A stretch of DNA of 64,000 nucleotides from Prosopocoilus inquinatus (taxonomy: Eukaryota > Arthropoda > Insecta > Coleoptera > Lucanidae). Each line of letters begins with the position of its first letter. Positions within the stretch are counted from its first letter, which is position 1. Below, one piece after another: positions 11,589 to 22,849 of this stretch. The DNA lies in the NCBI GenBank assembly GCA_036172665.1, contig CM069874.1, positions 51,938,707 through 52,002,706 on the forward strand, given 5' to 3'. The position numbers and the translations under genes are program-made. The notes beneath the pieces are model-generated. The model worked only from the letters and a program-made list of their open reading frames with translations, had not been told where the DNA came from and searched no databases.

Positions 11589-12049
11589 TATACTGAAATT
11601 AAGGGCCTTTCCAGACGGAGTAATAACAATTGCGCCACTGGGTGGCGCCACAAAGTTTTTTTTTTCTGCTAGTCTCAAATGCAAAGCTGCAAACGCACGC
11701 CACACTTGCTCGTCTGAATTGATTACTCAAAAAATGCAGGGTTTTAACAGTAAAGCGACTCCTCGCTACAGAGCAGCTCGTCTGGATCTAACTATTCGAG
11801 AAAATCAAGTGGCTGACATCTAGCGAAAGATTTGTGAAGGTCACTATAAATAAGGAAAATATTTGGTTAACCTACAAAAAATCATTGAATTGAAATGTTT
11901 GTGAGTTTTGTGACGCTTCTGTACTTTTGGCATAACGTTAACATAACAATAAAATGAACAAAAAGCAAGGTTAGATCGAATATAACAAGTTATACTGAAT
12001 AACATTAATGACAGCTGTTTGTTTTCCTTATTAACAGAGCTGATAATTA
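11589..12049. other. Stretch without recognised genes
   Basis: A short GC-rich palindromic patch (GCGCCACTGGGTGGCGCC near 11630-11650) and a 70-codon minus-strand frame (12056 to 11844) without a recognised domain are the only things noted. Confidence 0.35.
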
Positions 12050-12068
12050 TATGCACTAAAAATGCTTT

Positions 12069-12116
12069 AAATATGCTGCATATATGCAGACAAAATATGC
12101 TGCATATATGCAGACA
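12069..12116. repeat. 24-bp tandem duplication
   Basis: Two adjacent identical 24-bp units, each containing ATATGCTGCATATATGCAG, form a palindromic ATATGCA cluster at the end of the decayed hAT. Subterminal repeats of this type are usual hAT transposase binding sites; that role is inferred. Confidence 0.75.
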
Positions 12117-12839
12117 AAATATGTGAAAACATGCAAGATAAAATCAGATATATATGCCTCATGAATTAAGAGGTATGCTCCGAAAAAAGTTAAATAAACT
12201 AAAATACAATTAATTTAAATAAAAAATTGAATAAATAAAATTATTAATAAATAAAACTCTTAATAAATAAAACTAATAAAAAAAAACTCTTAATATATGA
12301 AACTATTAATATATAAACATTTATTTCCAGTCAAATCAATGTGATGTATTGCAAGAGCATACCAAATATTTTTCCAAGTTAACAGTTAAAAGGCTTTTAT
12401 AAGCTGAAAAGGACCGTTCAACATCACATGAAACCTGCATGGGTGCATATTTAAATTTTGATAATAATTTTCAATATTGATAGCATCTTCCTCTTTCCCC
12501 AAAAGAAGAGTAGATATTTTATGGAGGGTTTGAAACTGTAATTTTCTTTAAAATATGATTTAATTTATCCTTAACCTGCTTCCCACACATATGAGGTATG
12601 GCATTAATTTTATTTTGAACATTCTCTATTCAATCCATACTTTTTATGAACCTTGTGTTAAAATACATGATCTCGCCTGCTAAGAAAGCAAATTGTGTTA
12701 TTATTAGTTGGATTTGCACTAGCAGTTTTGAATTATTAAAAAGTTTTTAGCGCAAATGATTTTGACCCAAAACTCGTGACCATTTTTTCAAAAGATTGAT
12801 TAATTGATTTTCAGCGTAGTATTTTACTACATTAAGCTA

Positions 12840-12987
12840 ATGGCCGGTTGCACCAAACACTTAAGTCGAACTTAAATTTAAGTACTACTTATAATGTGAC
12901 ACTTGAGGTTACAAAACATTCAGTAAATCATATTCTAAGCGGTGCTTAAAGTTAAGCTGACCTTAGGTGTTTGGTGCAACTGGCCAT
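12840..12987. mobile_element. MITE nested in the decayed hAT
   Basis: Inverted ends start ATGGCCGGTTGCACCAAACA and finish with a near-perfect complement at 12987. The inner arms share TTAAGT-type sequence. The insertion splits the hAT reading sequence between the SDGASYM block and the YYAEN block. The exact target duplication is ambiguous because the ends are themselves palindromic (TA or TAA). Confidence 0.75.
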
Positions 12988-13530
12988 AAGTTTCCCAAAG
13001 TATAAGGATAGGCTCAAATTGTAGAGCCATTACTGGGCACATGTCCCGAAAAGCTTGAACTATGGGAGGAAACCAATTTATTTACAATAGATATTCCGGT
13101 CGCACTGTTTCTGCAGCAAGATTTAATGCATGATACGAACATGTTGCATGAATCATATTTAGATAATACACCCGTCTTAATCATATAAGATGCTCCATCG
13201 CTCAAATATAACAAAACTCTTTCATTGTCTGAAGGGCCAAAAAGTAACTGACTACCCTCATTTACAAACCTTGCTACAGTTGCAAAATTGCTTTTTCCAG
13301 AACCTTAGATTATACTAGATAAGGCCTTGCATAAGCATTTTCACTTCGTTTTCCAACGATCAAATTTGCAACATAGAATATTTGTTGTTTCAACTGCCAA
13401 TACCGACAATCCGTTCGAATATTTCAACAGTTTCTAAATAAATTTTGTCTACAAATACATTTTTACAGCACCTTGAGATGGAACGTTTTGTGCTGTATGT
13501 TTTTCGATAAATGCTTTGAAGATGTTTTTC

Positions 13531-14785
13531 TCCAGTTAATAAAATTGTAAACCGCAATAAAACTTTTTATTTACGTTTAGAAAAACTCGGTCAAGGTCTT
13601 ATTGTATACAAATATAAATCCGACTTGCGGACATTGGCACGTTTATTAGTATTTTCAACATGCGATAAGTAAGAACGTTTGTTTACATACCTCTTTGTAA
13701 TAGACAATAACAATTATGTTAAAAACAGTACCTAATCCTCGTTAGATTTTTGCTGAAGTAATTATACATCTTCGTACGCTAGTTTCGTAACTGCGTTGAA
13801 AATGCGTGAAATTATTTTTTAATTATCGCACTAATAGCTGCAGAATAAGTATTGCAAGAGCAGAAACTGTTCCTATTGTAAAAACGGAAAGCAAGAATTG
13901 GAGTATAATACGATGAAAAATTTAAATAAATTAGATTGCCTGTACACACAATAATCTATGGATTCAAAGAGTGATTGAATAATTTCGCTAGCTCTCAATC
14001 GAACAATTTTATTAATTGTTTACATTCCAACACAAAACATATGTTTTTTGATAATATTGAACCTGAATTTCTGCGTCGGCTTAAACCATAAAGACATAAA
14101 AGCTCTCGCCTAGTGCAGACGTTTATTTCGTCGTTTATTGGAAGTTTTAATAAAGAAACAAATTTATTTTTGCTGTATAAATACAACAAACTCTATTAAT
14201 CAACATTGTAAGTTGATTATTGGTAATTTACAAATTAATATGATGTAAGAATTTCCCCTTTTCGATCGCCTTTAGATTGATTTTTTTAAATTTAACTGCT
14301 AAAGCACAGATTAACACAAAACTAATCTTCAATTAATGCAACACGCACAGAATATTTTAAACTATTAAGAACTTACCTAGTTACAAAATTTATCTGCTTT
14401 TAAAATTAACTAAAGATACGATACTTGACCTGCCTTAAGTACAATATCTGTCCATGACGTCATGGTATGCGTTTTTATGACTTTTTATGGCCTCGAACGT
14501 CGGAGAATAGTTGACAACTAAGCTCTTCCGGAACATTTAAGCTGCATTCAGCGACCTTCAAACAATTTCTATGAAAAAATAAATAATTTTTATCTGCGTT
14601 ATTATTGCTATCTGATCACTAGTTGTGTAACAAGTTCTGTTTCTTTTCTTAACCACGATTTGTGGTTTCAATTAAAGACATAGGTTTAGCGACATGCTGT
14701 ATAACTGGAAATGTGATTTTTATTAATAGTAGTAGTGTTCTCATGAAATTAAAACTAAATTCGTTTATGTAGAACGATGCTCACC
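13531..14785. other. Stretch without recognised genes
   Basis: AT-rich DNA. A 64-codon minus-strand frame (14189 to 13995) has no recognised domain. No strong repeat was noticed. Confidence 0.4.
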
Positions 14786-14847
14786 ATAAATGATACCAAG
14801 TACAAAGTTTTTTTAATCACAAACCAGACAGAAAAATGAAGGGAACA

Positions 14848-14889
14848 CACTCAACGTTTCGCTATAGATTTATAGCTTCGTCAGGAGTA
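14848..14889 (-). ncRNA. Hammerhead ribozyme, type I (HHR-B)
   Basis: On the minus strand the parts are in the correct order: stem I strand ending ACTC, core CTGACGA, stem II with arms GCTATA and TATAGC closed by a short loop, GAAA, the minimal stem III dinucleotide CG, then U and U17, and stem I strand GAGTG. The predicted cut lies just before GAGTG, at 14852/14853 on the plus strand. All conserved core bases (C3 U4 G5 A6 N7 G8 A9, G12 A13 A14) are present. The two-base stem III implies dimeric action, as described for PLE hammerheads. Confidence 0.8.
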
Positions 14890-14949
14890 AAAAAAGTTAA
14901 CTTTTTTCACTCCTGACGAAGCTATAAATCTATTAAAGTTAACTTTTTC

Positions 14950-14991
14950 CACTCCTGACGAAGCTATAAATCTATAACGAAACGTTGAGTG
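14950..14991 (+). ncRNA. Hammerhead ribozyme, type I (HHR-B), one stem II mismatch
   Basis: Stem I CACTC (14950-14954) pairs with GAGTG (14987-14991). The core CTGACGA is at 14955-14961, stem II at 14962-14978 and GAAA at 14979-14982, followed by CG and TT. The predicted cut is after 14986. One stem II pair is disrupted because GC became AC near 14977, so activity may be reduced. A truncated copy (core and half of stem II only) lies just upstream at 14909-14932. Confidence 0.75.
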
Positions 14992-15084
14992 TCTTCCCTT
15001 CATTTTTCTGTCCGGTTTGAGATTAAAAACACTTTGTACTTACTATTTTCATCGGACAAGAACAAACTTCAATAAATGATACCA

Positions 15085-17194
15085 TTTGACAGTTTCGTAG
15101 CTCTTACGTTGAATGTTCTTAAGGGTGTGGTTCGCCTGCAGGAGTATCATTTAAGTTGAGCGTCGTGGTACGTGCAAGCGATTTACTGTATACAAGGAGT
15201 TGTCTTAACTGTAAAGACCGTTTTAGATTACACAATTTATTGTACAAGAAATAGTTCAATTTTTTAAACAATCTAAATTGTATAGTTTCAAACACCAAGT
15301 TGCGTGCAATATTGCTTGCTTTTAAGATTGTGTCGGTTTGCTCTATTTTCTACACAATTTCGTCTGAGCATGTGCTGTGTGCAGATGAAATATTTACATG
15401 ACATTTGCTTCTTTCAACATGCAAGCAATAATGGTAATCGTAGCGTCTACATTCGCTTTAAAATGGAAAATATAAGACAATGCAACCCAACCAATAAAAT
15501 AACTTTGCTTTTCAATAGTTTTCACTAATGCAATGCTTCAATGTCAGAAAATTAACACCTGACTGCCTGAGAGCGCGCTTTAAGTCGTAGGTTGCTATTA
15601 CCAGGATCGCCAGATTTTCTGTAAGCAATGTTGCCACTTTTTTCTAAAATATAATTCTAATATGTTACAAAAAAACAGTAGAGAATTACAGTTTCCTGTG
15701 ATTTCTCTTTATCTAAAATAGTATTGTTGAAAATGAAAATGAAGACAAACCAAAGAAGTCACTAATACGATTAAAAAAAGAAACCAAAAAATAAATAAAA
15801 GATCACAAGCGTCAAATAAAGTGCGAGAAATTAACTCTTTAAAAAAACAAAACGTAGGTAGTACAAAAGCAGAAAAAAACAAAAGAAGGTCTACTGCTTA
15901 GATGAACCAAAAATAAGCGAATCTTCAGACGAAGAAAACTAGTAGAAAACAAAAGACAACTCTAAAAAAGTGTCAGCAAACAAAATATGGAAAATAAATT
16001 ATATAAAAATAAGCAAATGAGAAATAGAATAGTATAAAACGAATAAAAAAAAAACAGAAGATACTAAGAAGGACAAAAATTGAAAATCGACGAAAGTTTT
16101 TTTTTTACGAATAATAACAAGCTAACAGGAAACAAAAGAGAATTACAAAATGGAATCAATAAAATGCGGAAAACCAAGAATTCGATTAAAAAGAACTTAG
16201 ATGCCAAAAATGAAAGACGAATGAATAAAGAAATAATTGATGAAAAAATGACGATTCTTCGGCCGAAAACTTTTGCAAGTCAAAAAACCGTGAGGAAACA
16301 AATTGACAAAATAAAACAGGCGAATCGTGAATAAAATGCAAAACATCAATTCAATCAAGAAAAAATGAAATGAACATAAGATAAAAGAAAACGAGACTCG
16401 AAATATTCTCGTCTATCTATAGAAACATGAGCGCAATGGCAATACAATTAGCAACAATAATTAAAAGTGAGTATATTTCCATTAATTTTTTCAACGCTTC
16501 TTTCAAGAAATTCTTTATTTTTGTTTGGAACTTAGGTTTCGGGTAGATTTGAAGGAATTTTATTATTTTATAAATTAAAGTAGTAGCGCGGACTGATCAT
16601 TATTGATCGCATTATATATTTTGTGCATCAGCTTGCGGTTTCAAAGTTTTGCTCAGTGGTGTACTATTATTAGATGGATTAAATAGATTTTAGAATTTTT
16701 TCCAGGGTTGTTATGTGAAGACAACAAAAGAGTAGCCCAAATCAAGCGCCAGACTCTATTTCTATAGTATTGTCAAGAAATTCATATTAAATACTCAGTC
16801 GAGTGACGACTGATCAGTTAAGGAATCGATTCTATAACTGGGCTGCAGTCAAAAAGGACGATAGGACACTCTTTTAAAGTTCAACCGAGATTTCGGAATT
16901 TATTTCCGTTATCAAGGTTTCTACAAAGCAAATTTTTTAAATTAATAATTAATAATAAGAACATGATTACTTACTCCGTAGTGAGTAGTACACGAAGTTA
17001 AACCACTAGTTATAATAATAAATTTCATTAAAAAGAAGTTTTTTTAGAATTAATTTTGAATTTATATTTTTGACAGCTAATTATTTGCGAAATTTAGAAA
17101 ATTGAATCACGATAGAAAAAAATTATTCATTATTAGGTAATATGATGTAAATTTTGATTTCCAACATCTTGGTTGTCTTTCTTTTTAGTTTTCA
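15085..17194. other. Stretch without recognised genes; purine-rich block
   Basis: About 15720-16400 is strikingly A- and purine-rich on the plus strand, unlike its flanks. It contains an 84-codon Lys/Asn-rich frame (16080-16334) with related-looking but interrupted sequence on either side. A donor-like AAAAGTGAGTAT lies near 16466. It could be a decayed exon of a lysine-rich protein or simple-sequence drift; I cannot decide. A degenerate hammerhead-like hairpin on the minus strand at 16886-16918 lacks core bases. Confidence 0.35.
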
Positions 17195-17436
17195 TACAAA
17201 TTAATTCTATTTATGATATTCCTTGTCATGATTGTGATTCTGTTTATATTGGTCATACATCAAGAACTCTTCATTCAAGAATTATTTCTCATAAAAGTGA
17301 TATTAGACTTAGACCCAATGCTTGTGCTTTATCTGAACATGCCAATAATGAAGACCGTAAGATTAATTTTGAAGATGCTAAAATTTTAGATATTGAACCA
17401 ATTTTGAGTCAAAGACCTTTTATTGAAGTACATTTT
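17173..17436 (+). pseudogene. Penelope-like GIY-YIG endonuclease domain fragment
   Basis: The translation carries the hallmarks of the C-terminal endonuclease of EN+ Penelope-like elements: IYDIPCHDC (the GIY block with its C-x2-C pair), VYIGHTSRTLHSR (the YIG block plus the catalytic Arg region), H in SHKSDIR, and LSEHA followed by INFEDAKILDIEP with the expected acidic residue. The reverse transcriptase upstream is missing. The domain runs directly into HHR-B terminal sequence at about 17430, which links that ribozyme family to this PLE. Confidence 0.8.
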
Positions 17437-17510
17437 TTTTTAATCTCGAACCGGACAGAAATACAGAAGGGAAAACACTCAACGTTTCGCTATAGATTTA
17501 TAGTTTTTGT
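17430..17510. repeat. HHR-B terminal repeat, truncated
   Basis: It matches the left arms of the foldbacks at 14799 and 55560 (AATCTCGAACCGGACAGAAA, then ACTCAACGTTTCGC). It stops inside stem II of the minus-strand hammerhead, so the core CTGANGA is absent and no self-cleavage is expected. Confidence 0.8.
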
Positions 17511-18507
17511 ATTTTTGAGACAGTTGACCAAGTATTTATATGTTATGGCAATTTCCACTTGATAAGTCATTTGGACGTACATAAAAGATTTTCAATTTAA
17601 CTTTATTTTAATGATATGTTTATTACCTAAAAAAGAAAATATGTTCCTAGAATTATATTTTCTTATCTTGAAAATATTGATGACACTAACAGTGGCCCTG
17701 AAATAACTTCTTGTAATAAATGTCATTCTATACTGAAGAAAATACGTACTTACAGTTTATTTGAATACGTCAATAGGATTAGAATCAAATCTAATTACAT
17801 TATTGAAGACAAGGAAGGGGGGCCTTATGTACACTCAAAAAAAATTAGTTCCTAATATTGATTAACAGCTATTATTGTTTATTTCTCTCTGACTGACAAT
17901 AGATCCCCACATTGAAACACGTAAAAAAAATTCTTCTCCTCTTTTCCATATTTTATGTTCTTAATTTTGCAATTTTATTTAATAACGATGTTCGTAAGTT
18001 TCCTTAATTTGTTCACGATTGCCATACTCTGCATTTTTACATAAAAAAAAATTCCAACATGTTACACGAGAAATTCCCATCAAATTTTATAACATTTTTC
18101 TTTCTTCCAATTGTTGCAGACCTGATGAAGGTGTAAAAGCTGAAACCGATTGTCAAATAAGTATTACTCTTAACTCCACAATTAAGAAGGTAATCGTAGC
18201 AACGGATAGGTTCATATTTACCACTAATACATTTACTAAAGTAATGAACGACGTTAATCAATATGAAGAAAATGAGAATATTGACACGATGGGAGTTTTC
18301 GTAAAAAATAATAAAAATAAATTATTAAAAGACGGGCTTGTGAAATCGAGGGCAATTTCAACAGCGTCGGAATGTAATAACAGTAAGTGAGGTAATCCGA
18401 TATAACACGGTTCATATTTCGTAATAAAACATCGGCAGAATCGCTGCAACAAGCGATGCATAGAATACAGGGCATATTACGAATAAGGTAATGCTCGAAT
18501 AAACAAT
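17511..18507. other. Stretch without recognised genes; 123-codon frame
   Basis: The plus-strand frame 18019-18390 (123 codons) and sequence near 17640-17830 that translates to CNKCHSILKKIRTYSLFEYV look protein-like by composition, but I recognise neither. A CTGATGA...GAAA pattern near 18121 does not form the stems of a hammerhead. Confidence 0.3.
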
Positions 18508-18854
18508 AATTGCGTATAAAAAGTGCGGGTTAAAATGTGGACCGTGGTAGAGCCAGGAGCGACTCCGGTGGGCATTAGTGCCAAATGTAAGAAGGGGAGC
18601 CGCCCGGAACGATCCCAGCCACCAAGGACACTGTTCCCGAGATCACCATCACCCTGAAGCCGGTTGTAGGACGCTTCTCTGCCACCCCACGTCAACCTCC
18701 AGCCAGAAGCCGCCAACTTCACTCGCAACCACAGTCCCAGTGAGCCAAATCAGCTTGCCCAGCTGAGGCCAATACTGCACTCTTGCTTGGTGCATCAGGG
18801 ACACGCCACTTCGCCCAGGACCAAAAGATCGACCGTAATCATCCGCCATTGATC
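18508..18854 (+). repeat. GC-rich direct repeat, copy 1
   Basis: This 347-bp unit is much richer in GC than its surroundings and is repeated at 19107-19448, 599 bp downstream. Both begin AATTGCGTATAAAAA and end near a GATC after GACCGTA. Proline- and serine-rich frames are open in parts but are not shared cleanly. Identity is unknown; a retroelement gag-like or 5' fragment is one possibility. Confidence 0.75.
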
Positions 18855-18916
18855 AGTTGGTTTACTTGTAGAGGGTATGTTATTTCAACTGTTTGTCAAA
18901 TTACATTACTCGTCCA

Positions 18917-19070
18917 ATTTAATAAATATAAAACATGCGAGATGCGATTGCTGCATTTTAATCTTCAGATGAAGATATTATTTTTGCATCACTTTACAGG
19001 CGAGTTAAGTAAAAACAAAATAACCTTTAAAAAATGCAGCAATCGCACTTCGCATGTTTTATTTACTATT
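18917..19070. mobile_element. MITE with ~38-bp inverted arms
   Basis: The arms contain AAACATGCGAGATGCGATTG and, in the other orientation, CAATCGCACTTCGCATGTTT, close complements. The element sits between the two GC-rich direct repeats and has no coding capacity. The boundaries are approximate because the flanks are AT-rich. Confidence 0.7.
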
Positions 19071-19106
19071 AAATCGGTCACTTAAGATCAGTTCACTTTG
19101 GGTTAA

Positions 19107-19640
19107 AATTGCGTATAAAAATTGCAGGTTAAAATTTGGACGACAGTCGAACCAGGAGCGACTCAGGTGGGCATTAGCGCCAAATGTAAGAAGGGGAGCT
19201 GCCCGGAACGATGCCAGCCACCAAGGACGTTGTTCCCGAGATCACCATCACCCTGAAGCCGGTTGTAGGACGCTTCTCTGCCACCCCACGTCAACCTCCA
19301 GCCAGAAGCCGCCAACTTCACTCGCAACCACAGTCTCAGTGGGCCAAACCAGCTTGCCCAGCAGAAGCCACTACCTTGCTTGCTGAATCAGGGACACGCT
19401 ACTTCCTCCAGGACCAAAAGATCGACCGTAGTCATCCAGCCATTGATCGCCGATAGCGCCGCAGATGTCGCAACGAGGCTGACCTTGACATCGCAGCTAC
19501 AGCACGAACGCAAACTACGTCGCCATCCGGCCAGGCCAACGCTAACCGCAGTAACCCGCACGGACGACCAGGACCGCAACCACCCATTTTGGAACATGAA
19601 AAACCCCCATCATTAAACTTAATATTAATAAAAGATATCA
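19107..19640 (+). repeat. GC-rich direct repeat, copy 2, with a longer 3' end
   Basis: It matches 18508-18854 through 19448 and then continues GC-rich to about 19600, ending near an AATAAA-type signal at 19627. One frame (19211-19456) reads MPATKDVVPEITITLKPVVG and is Pro/Arg/Gln-rich; other overlapping frames are also open. No domain is recognised. Copy 1 lacks this 3' extension. Confidence 0.65.
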
Positions 19641-19710
19641 ATCATGTAAACATTTGTGTTTAAAGCTTTAAAACAAAGAGACGCAAAGTACTTAAATATA
19701 AAATAATAGA

Positions 19711-19954
19711 TAGATAAAACAGCGACAACCTACGATCGCTTTTTGACCTGACATTGCAGTAGAATAACAAATTGAACCGTATTTCGTACATAATAAGCTA
19801 CCCCATGCAAGGCGGCCATGCTTGCTGTCAACGTATAATGAAAGTTTTAAAAAATTTTGTTGCAAATCTTTCTTTTGAGTGGGAATTTCGAGCTACGTCG
19901 CTGCTGATGAAGCCCCAAACAGGACTTAAACACGATTTGCAACAATTTTTTTTT
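19711..19954 (+). mobile_element. HHR-A element, decayed copy
   Basis: It shares the HHR-A plan: GCTTTTTGACCTGACATTGC-like 5' sequence, the CATGCAAGGCGGCCATGCTT block, and the TTGCAAATC end. The ribozyme region (about 19897-19935) has CTGATGA and AGCCCC but reads TAAA where GAAA is needed and lacks the closing stem. AAATAATAGA before and AAATAATCGA after are a possible, imperfect target duplication. Confidence 0.7.
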
Positions 19955-19974
19955 AAATAATCGAAGTAAAAAAG

Positions 19975-20086
19975 ATGCTTCGTTTAGGGACCAAAAAACT
20001 TCAAGGGTTGCTCAGTTTGTCCGCAGAAAAATATCGTGCTTTCTATTTTTCTTCGTTCGTAGCAAAAGATGGCCCTAAACGAAGCC
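19975..20086. repeat. Short foldback (~16-bp arms)
   Basis: GCTTCGTTTAGGGACC near 19978 and GGCCCTAAACGAAGC ending near 20083 are complements about 80 bp apart. This may be a small MITE. No target duplication was confirmed. Confidence 0.4.
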
Positions 20087-20215
20087 CCCAGTATATTTTA
20101 TTTAAATTTGTGTTTAATTTGACCAACTCTGAATTTTATATTTATTTATACTAGGTCTTGAATTTTCCTGTTTTTATTTTAAATTACCTTTTGAAAATTA
20201 AACGTACATTAAACT

Positions 20216-20830
20216 CTACCAGCCGTATTCATAAACAATTTTAGTCATTACTAAAAGGTTACTAACGTGTAAATAGTTTAGTTGTTTGAATACTTATTCA
20301 TAGACATGTTTAAAGGTGTATTATCGCTAATCACTCGTTAGTCAATGATTATATTTTAGTCACGGCAGAGCCTTATAATATCTTAGGAAATCAATATCGA
20401 GATAATGGTTTCCAGGAATATTATCTGGCTGATAAATTTATCAAGAGGTGAAGTAATCGACAGTGTTATATTATTTTCGTTCATTTGTGTTACCTTTTCA
20501 TTTTTTATTATTAATGGATTGATGAATTATGGAGGATGATTTTTATGATTTACCGGAAGATATAGATGTTAGAGCTGTTGGTCAAAATATTGATTAATTA
20601 AAAGTATATCGCGAATGTTTGATCCCCTAGCTAAATATTCTGACAAAGATTTGAAAACAAACTGTATAGGCTAGTTTATAACATTACTCGTACAAACTAA
20701 GGCCGGGAATAATTTACGAAACGTACAGGACAATCTTGGAATGTCCCATCCGTTACGTAAGTCATTGTCTTTAATTATTAACTCTTACGTGTACTCGAAA
20801 TTTGAACACAGGTAAAAGTATCTTCTGTTT
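20216..20830 (+). mobile_element. Possible PIF/Harbinger relic (N-terminal part)
   Basis: An ATG at 20529 opens MEDDFYDLPEDIDVRAVGQN. Resembling sequence continues in broken frames (LAKYSDKDL, then VQTKAGNNLRNVQDNLGMS to about 20750). That layout resembles the N-terminal part of Harbinger-type transposases. The left flank (CGTATTCATAAACAATTTTA with TTTAGTCA repeats) resembles ends of such elements. The catalytic domain is absent. Assignment is tentative. Confidence 0.4.
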
Positions 20831-22845
20831 ACATAGTATTTTCACATCGATAAGAATGATCCGATAAAATATTATGAATACTTAAAAATAAGGTATTTAT
20901 CCAAAGAAAATCACAATTTGCCCCGTTTTTCGCTGGAAATGGCCGATCACTGTTATAGTTTAGGAAATTCTTTTCAGAGAAATATGATCACTTTGTGTCA
21001 GTATCACATTTTTATAATAGATGTTCAAAAACTATAGTTCAAGAGACAGTATAATTGCTACGCAAGAATATTGCTGAACCAATTCTACTACCACTGCAAT
21101 TGTTTCCCACAAGCAACTGTATCTCGTCTAGTGTTTTAAATTTCTCGAGCAATTGCTTCAAAAATTAACGCACACATTTGCTAATCAATAACATTTTTTT
21201 GCGTAATCCCAATATTAATCCTTCTATTTCTTTTATTAGATTGCGTAGTCAACGTCGAAAACAAATTTAATCACAGTAATATATTCGTCTATTGCGGTAA
21301 TGCGCTTGCGTGTACACTTCTGCTATAAAGTTTTCGGAGTACGAGACATGCCACTGGCAGTAAGAAATTTTATGCTTTGCAATTATGAACCTTATAGCTT
21401 TTACAACCGTACCTGCTACCCCGATAATAAAACCGGTCATCGCAAACACAGCGATTTAACACAGATGCGAACTTATTCAACCAACTTGAATAATCTGCTA
21501 GAAAGACTTTCATTGTAGTTGGATGGATAAGAAATTTAACAAAATTTATTTTCTAAATATTATAACATGTGCAGTAAATAATGTGTGCATTATGAAATTA
21601 AAATTTCTGAAACTTTGGCAATTGAAATTAAATAAGTCAATAAAATAAAATCTGTTATTTTTCGTTAATTAAATTTAACTTTCTAATTTCATTAAATACA
21701 CATATGTTTCGCAACTAATTAATAGCTTTGTTGAGCAGAACTTCTTAGCATTTATATTATTATAATAAGAAACAAATTTAAATAATCTAGCTCATTCTAT
21801 ATATTTTTTCAAAAACTCAAAAATCAATCACATATTTTCACAAAATAAATGTTATACGATTTAATCATTTTCTCTTAACTTCTAGATTAATGAAAACTTG
21901 CCAAACTTTGTGGATGAACTTTTCAACTTATTTTACTGATGTCAGATTTGAGAAGAAACTAAAAAGAAGAATATTATTGTTTCCTCTATGGCGTAGAATG
22001 AAATATGTATATTATTTTTAACGCAAGTATTGGATTTTTCAAATTTAATCCATTATTTGGAATTCCCTCATACTAAAACGCTCATCTTAAACAGGGATTT
22101 CCGAGACATTTATTTTACTTGTTTCCAATAATCAACACATAATTTTTGTTTTATGCATACTTGAAATATAAAATTGTTTTAGATTTTTTTTTATATATTG
22201 TGCATCCTATACCATGAGTTTTTTTTACTCTGAACATGCAATATAAATATCCCTATGGTCAATTTTAGAAAAAATAATAACACTTATTTTTAGTAAAAAC
22301 ATTTTAACTGTTTCAAATGTCCTTCACGTTTTAAATACTAATGCCAAACGATTATCAAATACTTTCATAGTATTTTTTTAAATATTTCAGACATAATTCA
22401 TGACATTCATAACTGACATTAACATCATATTTGTTTTATTGAAACTTGTTTGCATATTCTGCCATGCATTGACATGTCTTTTTTTATAACTGAACCTGGG
22501 AATATTTACCTTTTATATTTAGAGTTAATAAAATAAGTCACGGTATGTATAGATTGTTCATTTTAGGATCCGCAGAAAAACATAACAGCATAAAAGTCAT
22601 AGGTTTTTATACGTGATATCTCTTTATCACAAAGAACAAAAGGGTATCATAAAACAGAGGTTCGGTAAAATGAAACATAATTTTTCTTGATGTCGAAAAT
22701 ATTTTACATGAATAGGTTTCTTGACATGTGAATAAGACGTGTATGATAAAATTGAATTGAAAATATCAATATATTAACATTTATAAAATAAAGATGACGT
22801 GAAAAAATGTAAAATATAACGGAAATGCTTAAATAGCATAATAGA
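20831..22845. other. Stretch without recognised genes
   Basis: AT-rich DNA with only short frames (for example 21300-21518). No transposon motif or convincing repeat was noted. Confidence 0.4.
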
Positions 22846-22849
22846 AACC

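Larger units (their letters stand above)
12050..13530 (-). mobile_element. Decayed hAT transposon related to the one at 56 kb
   Basis: On the minus strand the remnant matches the 55916-58028 hAT in block order. FIEKHTAQNVPSQG lies near 13500 and VLLYLSDGASYMIKTG near 13210-13160. The YYAENQLI block is near 12810, and the C-terminal dimerisation block VSCDVERSFSAYKSLL is near 12430-12380. The low end has ATATGCA-rich subterminal sequence like the other element (GATAATTATATGC near 12041). Many stops and frameshifts are present. The high-end terminus could not be located. Confidence 0.72.
14799..15071. mobile_element. HHR-B foldback: PLE terminal repeats with hammerheads
   Basis: The unit is a foldback of two opposed copies of one terminal sequence (CCGGACAGAAAAATG-like arms), with an extra partial copy in the middle. 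A 13-bp direct repeat, ATAAATGATACCA, flanks it exactly (14786-14798 and 15072-15084), so it inserted as this foldback. The same arm sequence follows a PLE GIY-YIG fragment at 17430, which identifies the family. No protein is encoded here. Confidence 0.82.

Noticed and set aside
16886..16918. Hairpin GGAA/TTCC followed by GAAA on the minus strand
   Set aside because: The core reads TTGATAA instead of CTGANGA; two essential bases are missing.
18121..18160. CTGATGA followed by GAAA, hammerhead-like spacing
   Set aside because: Stem II closes by only two pairs and neither stem I nor stem III can be formed, so it does not meet the standard of the other calls.
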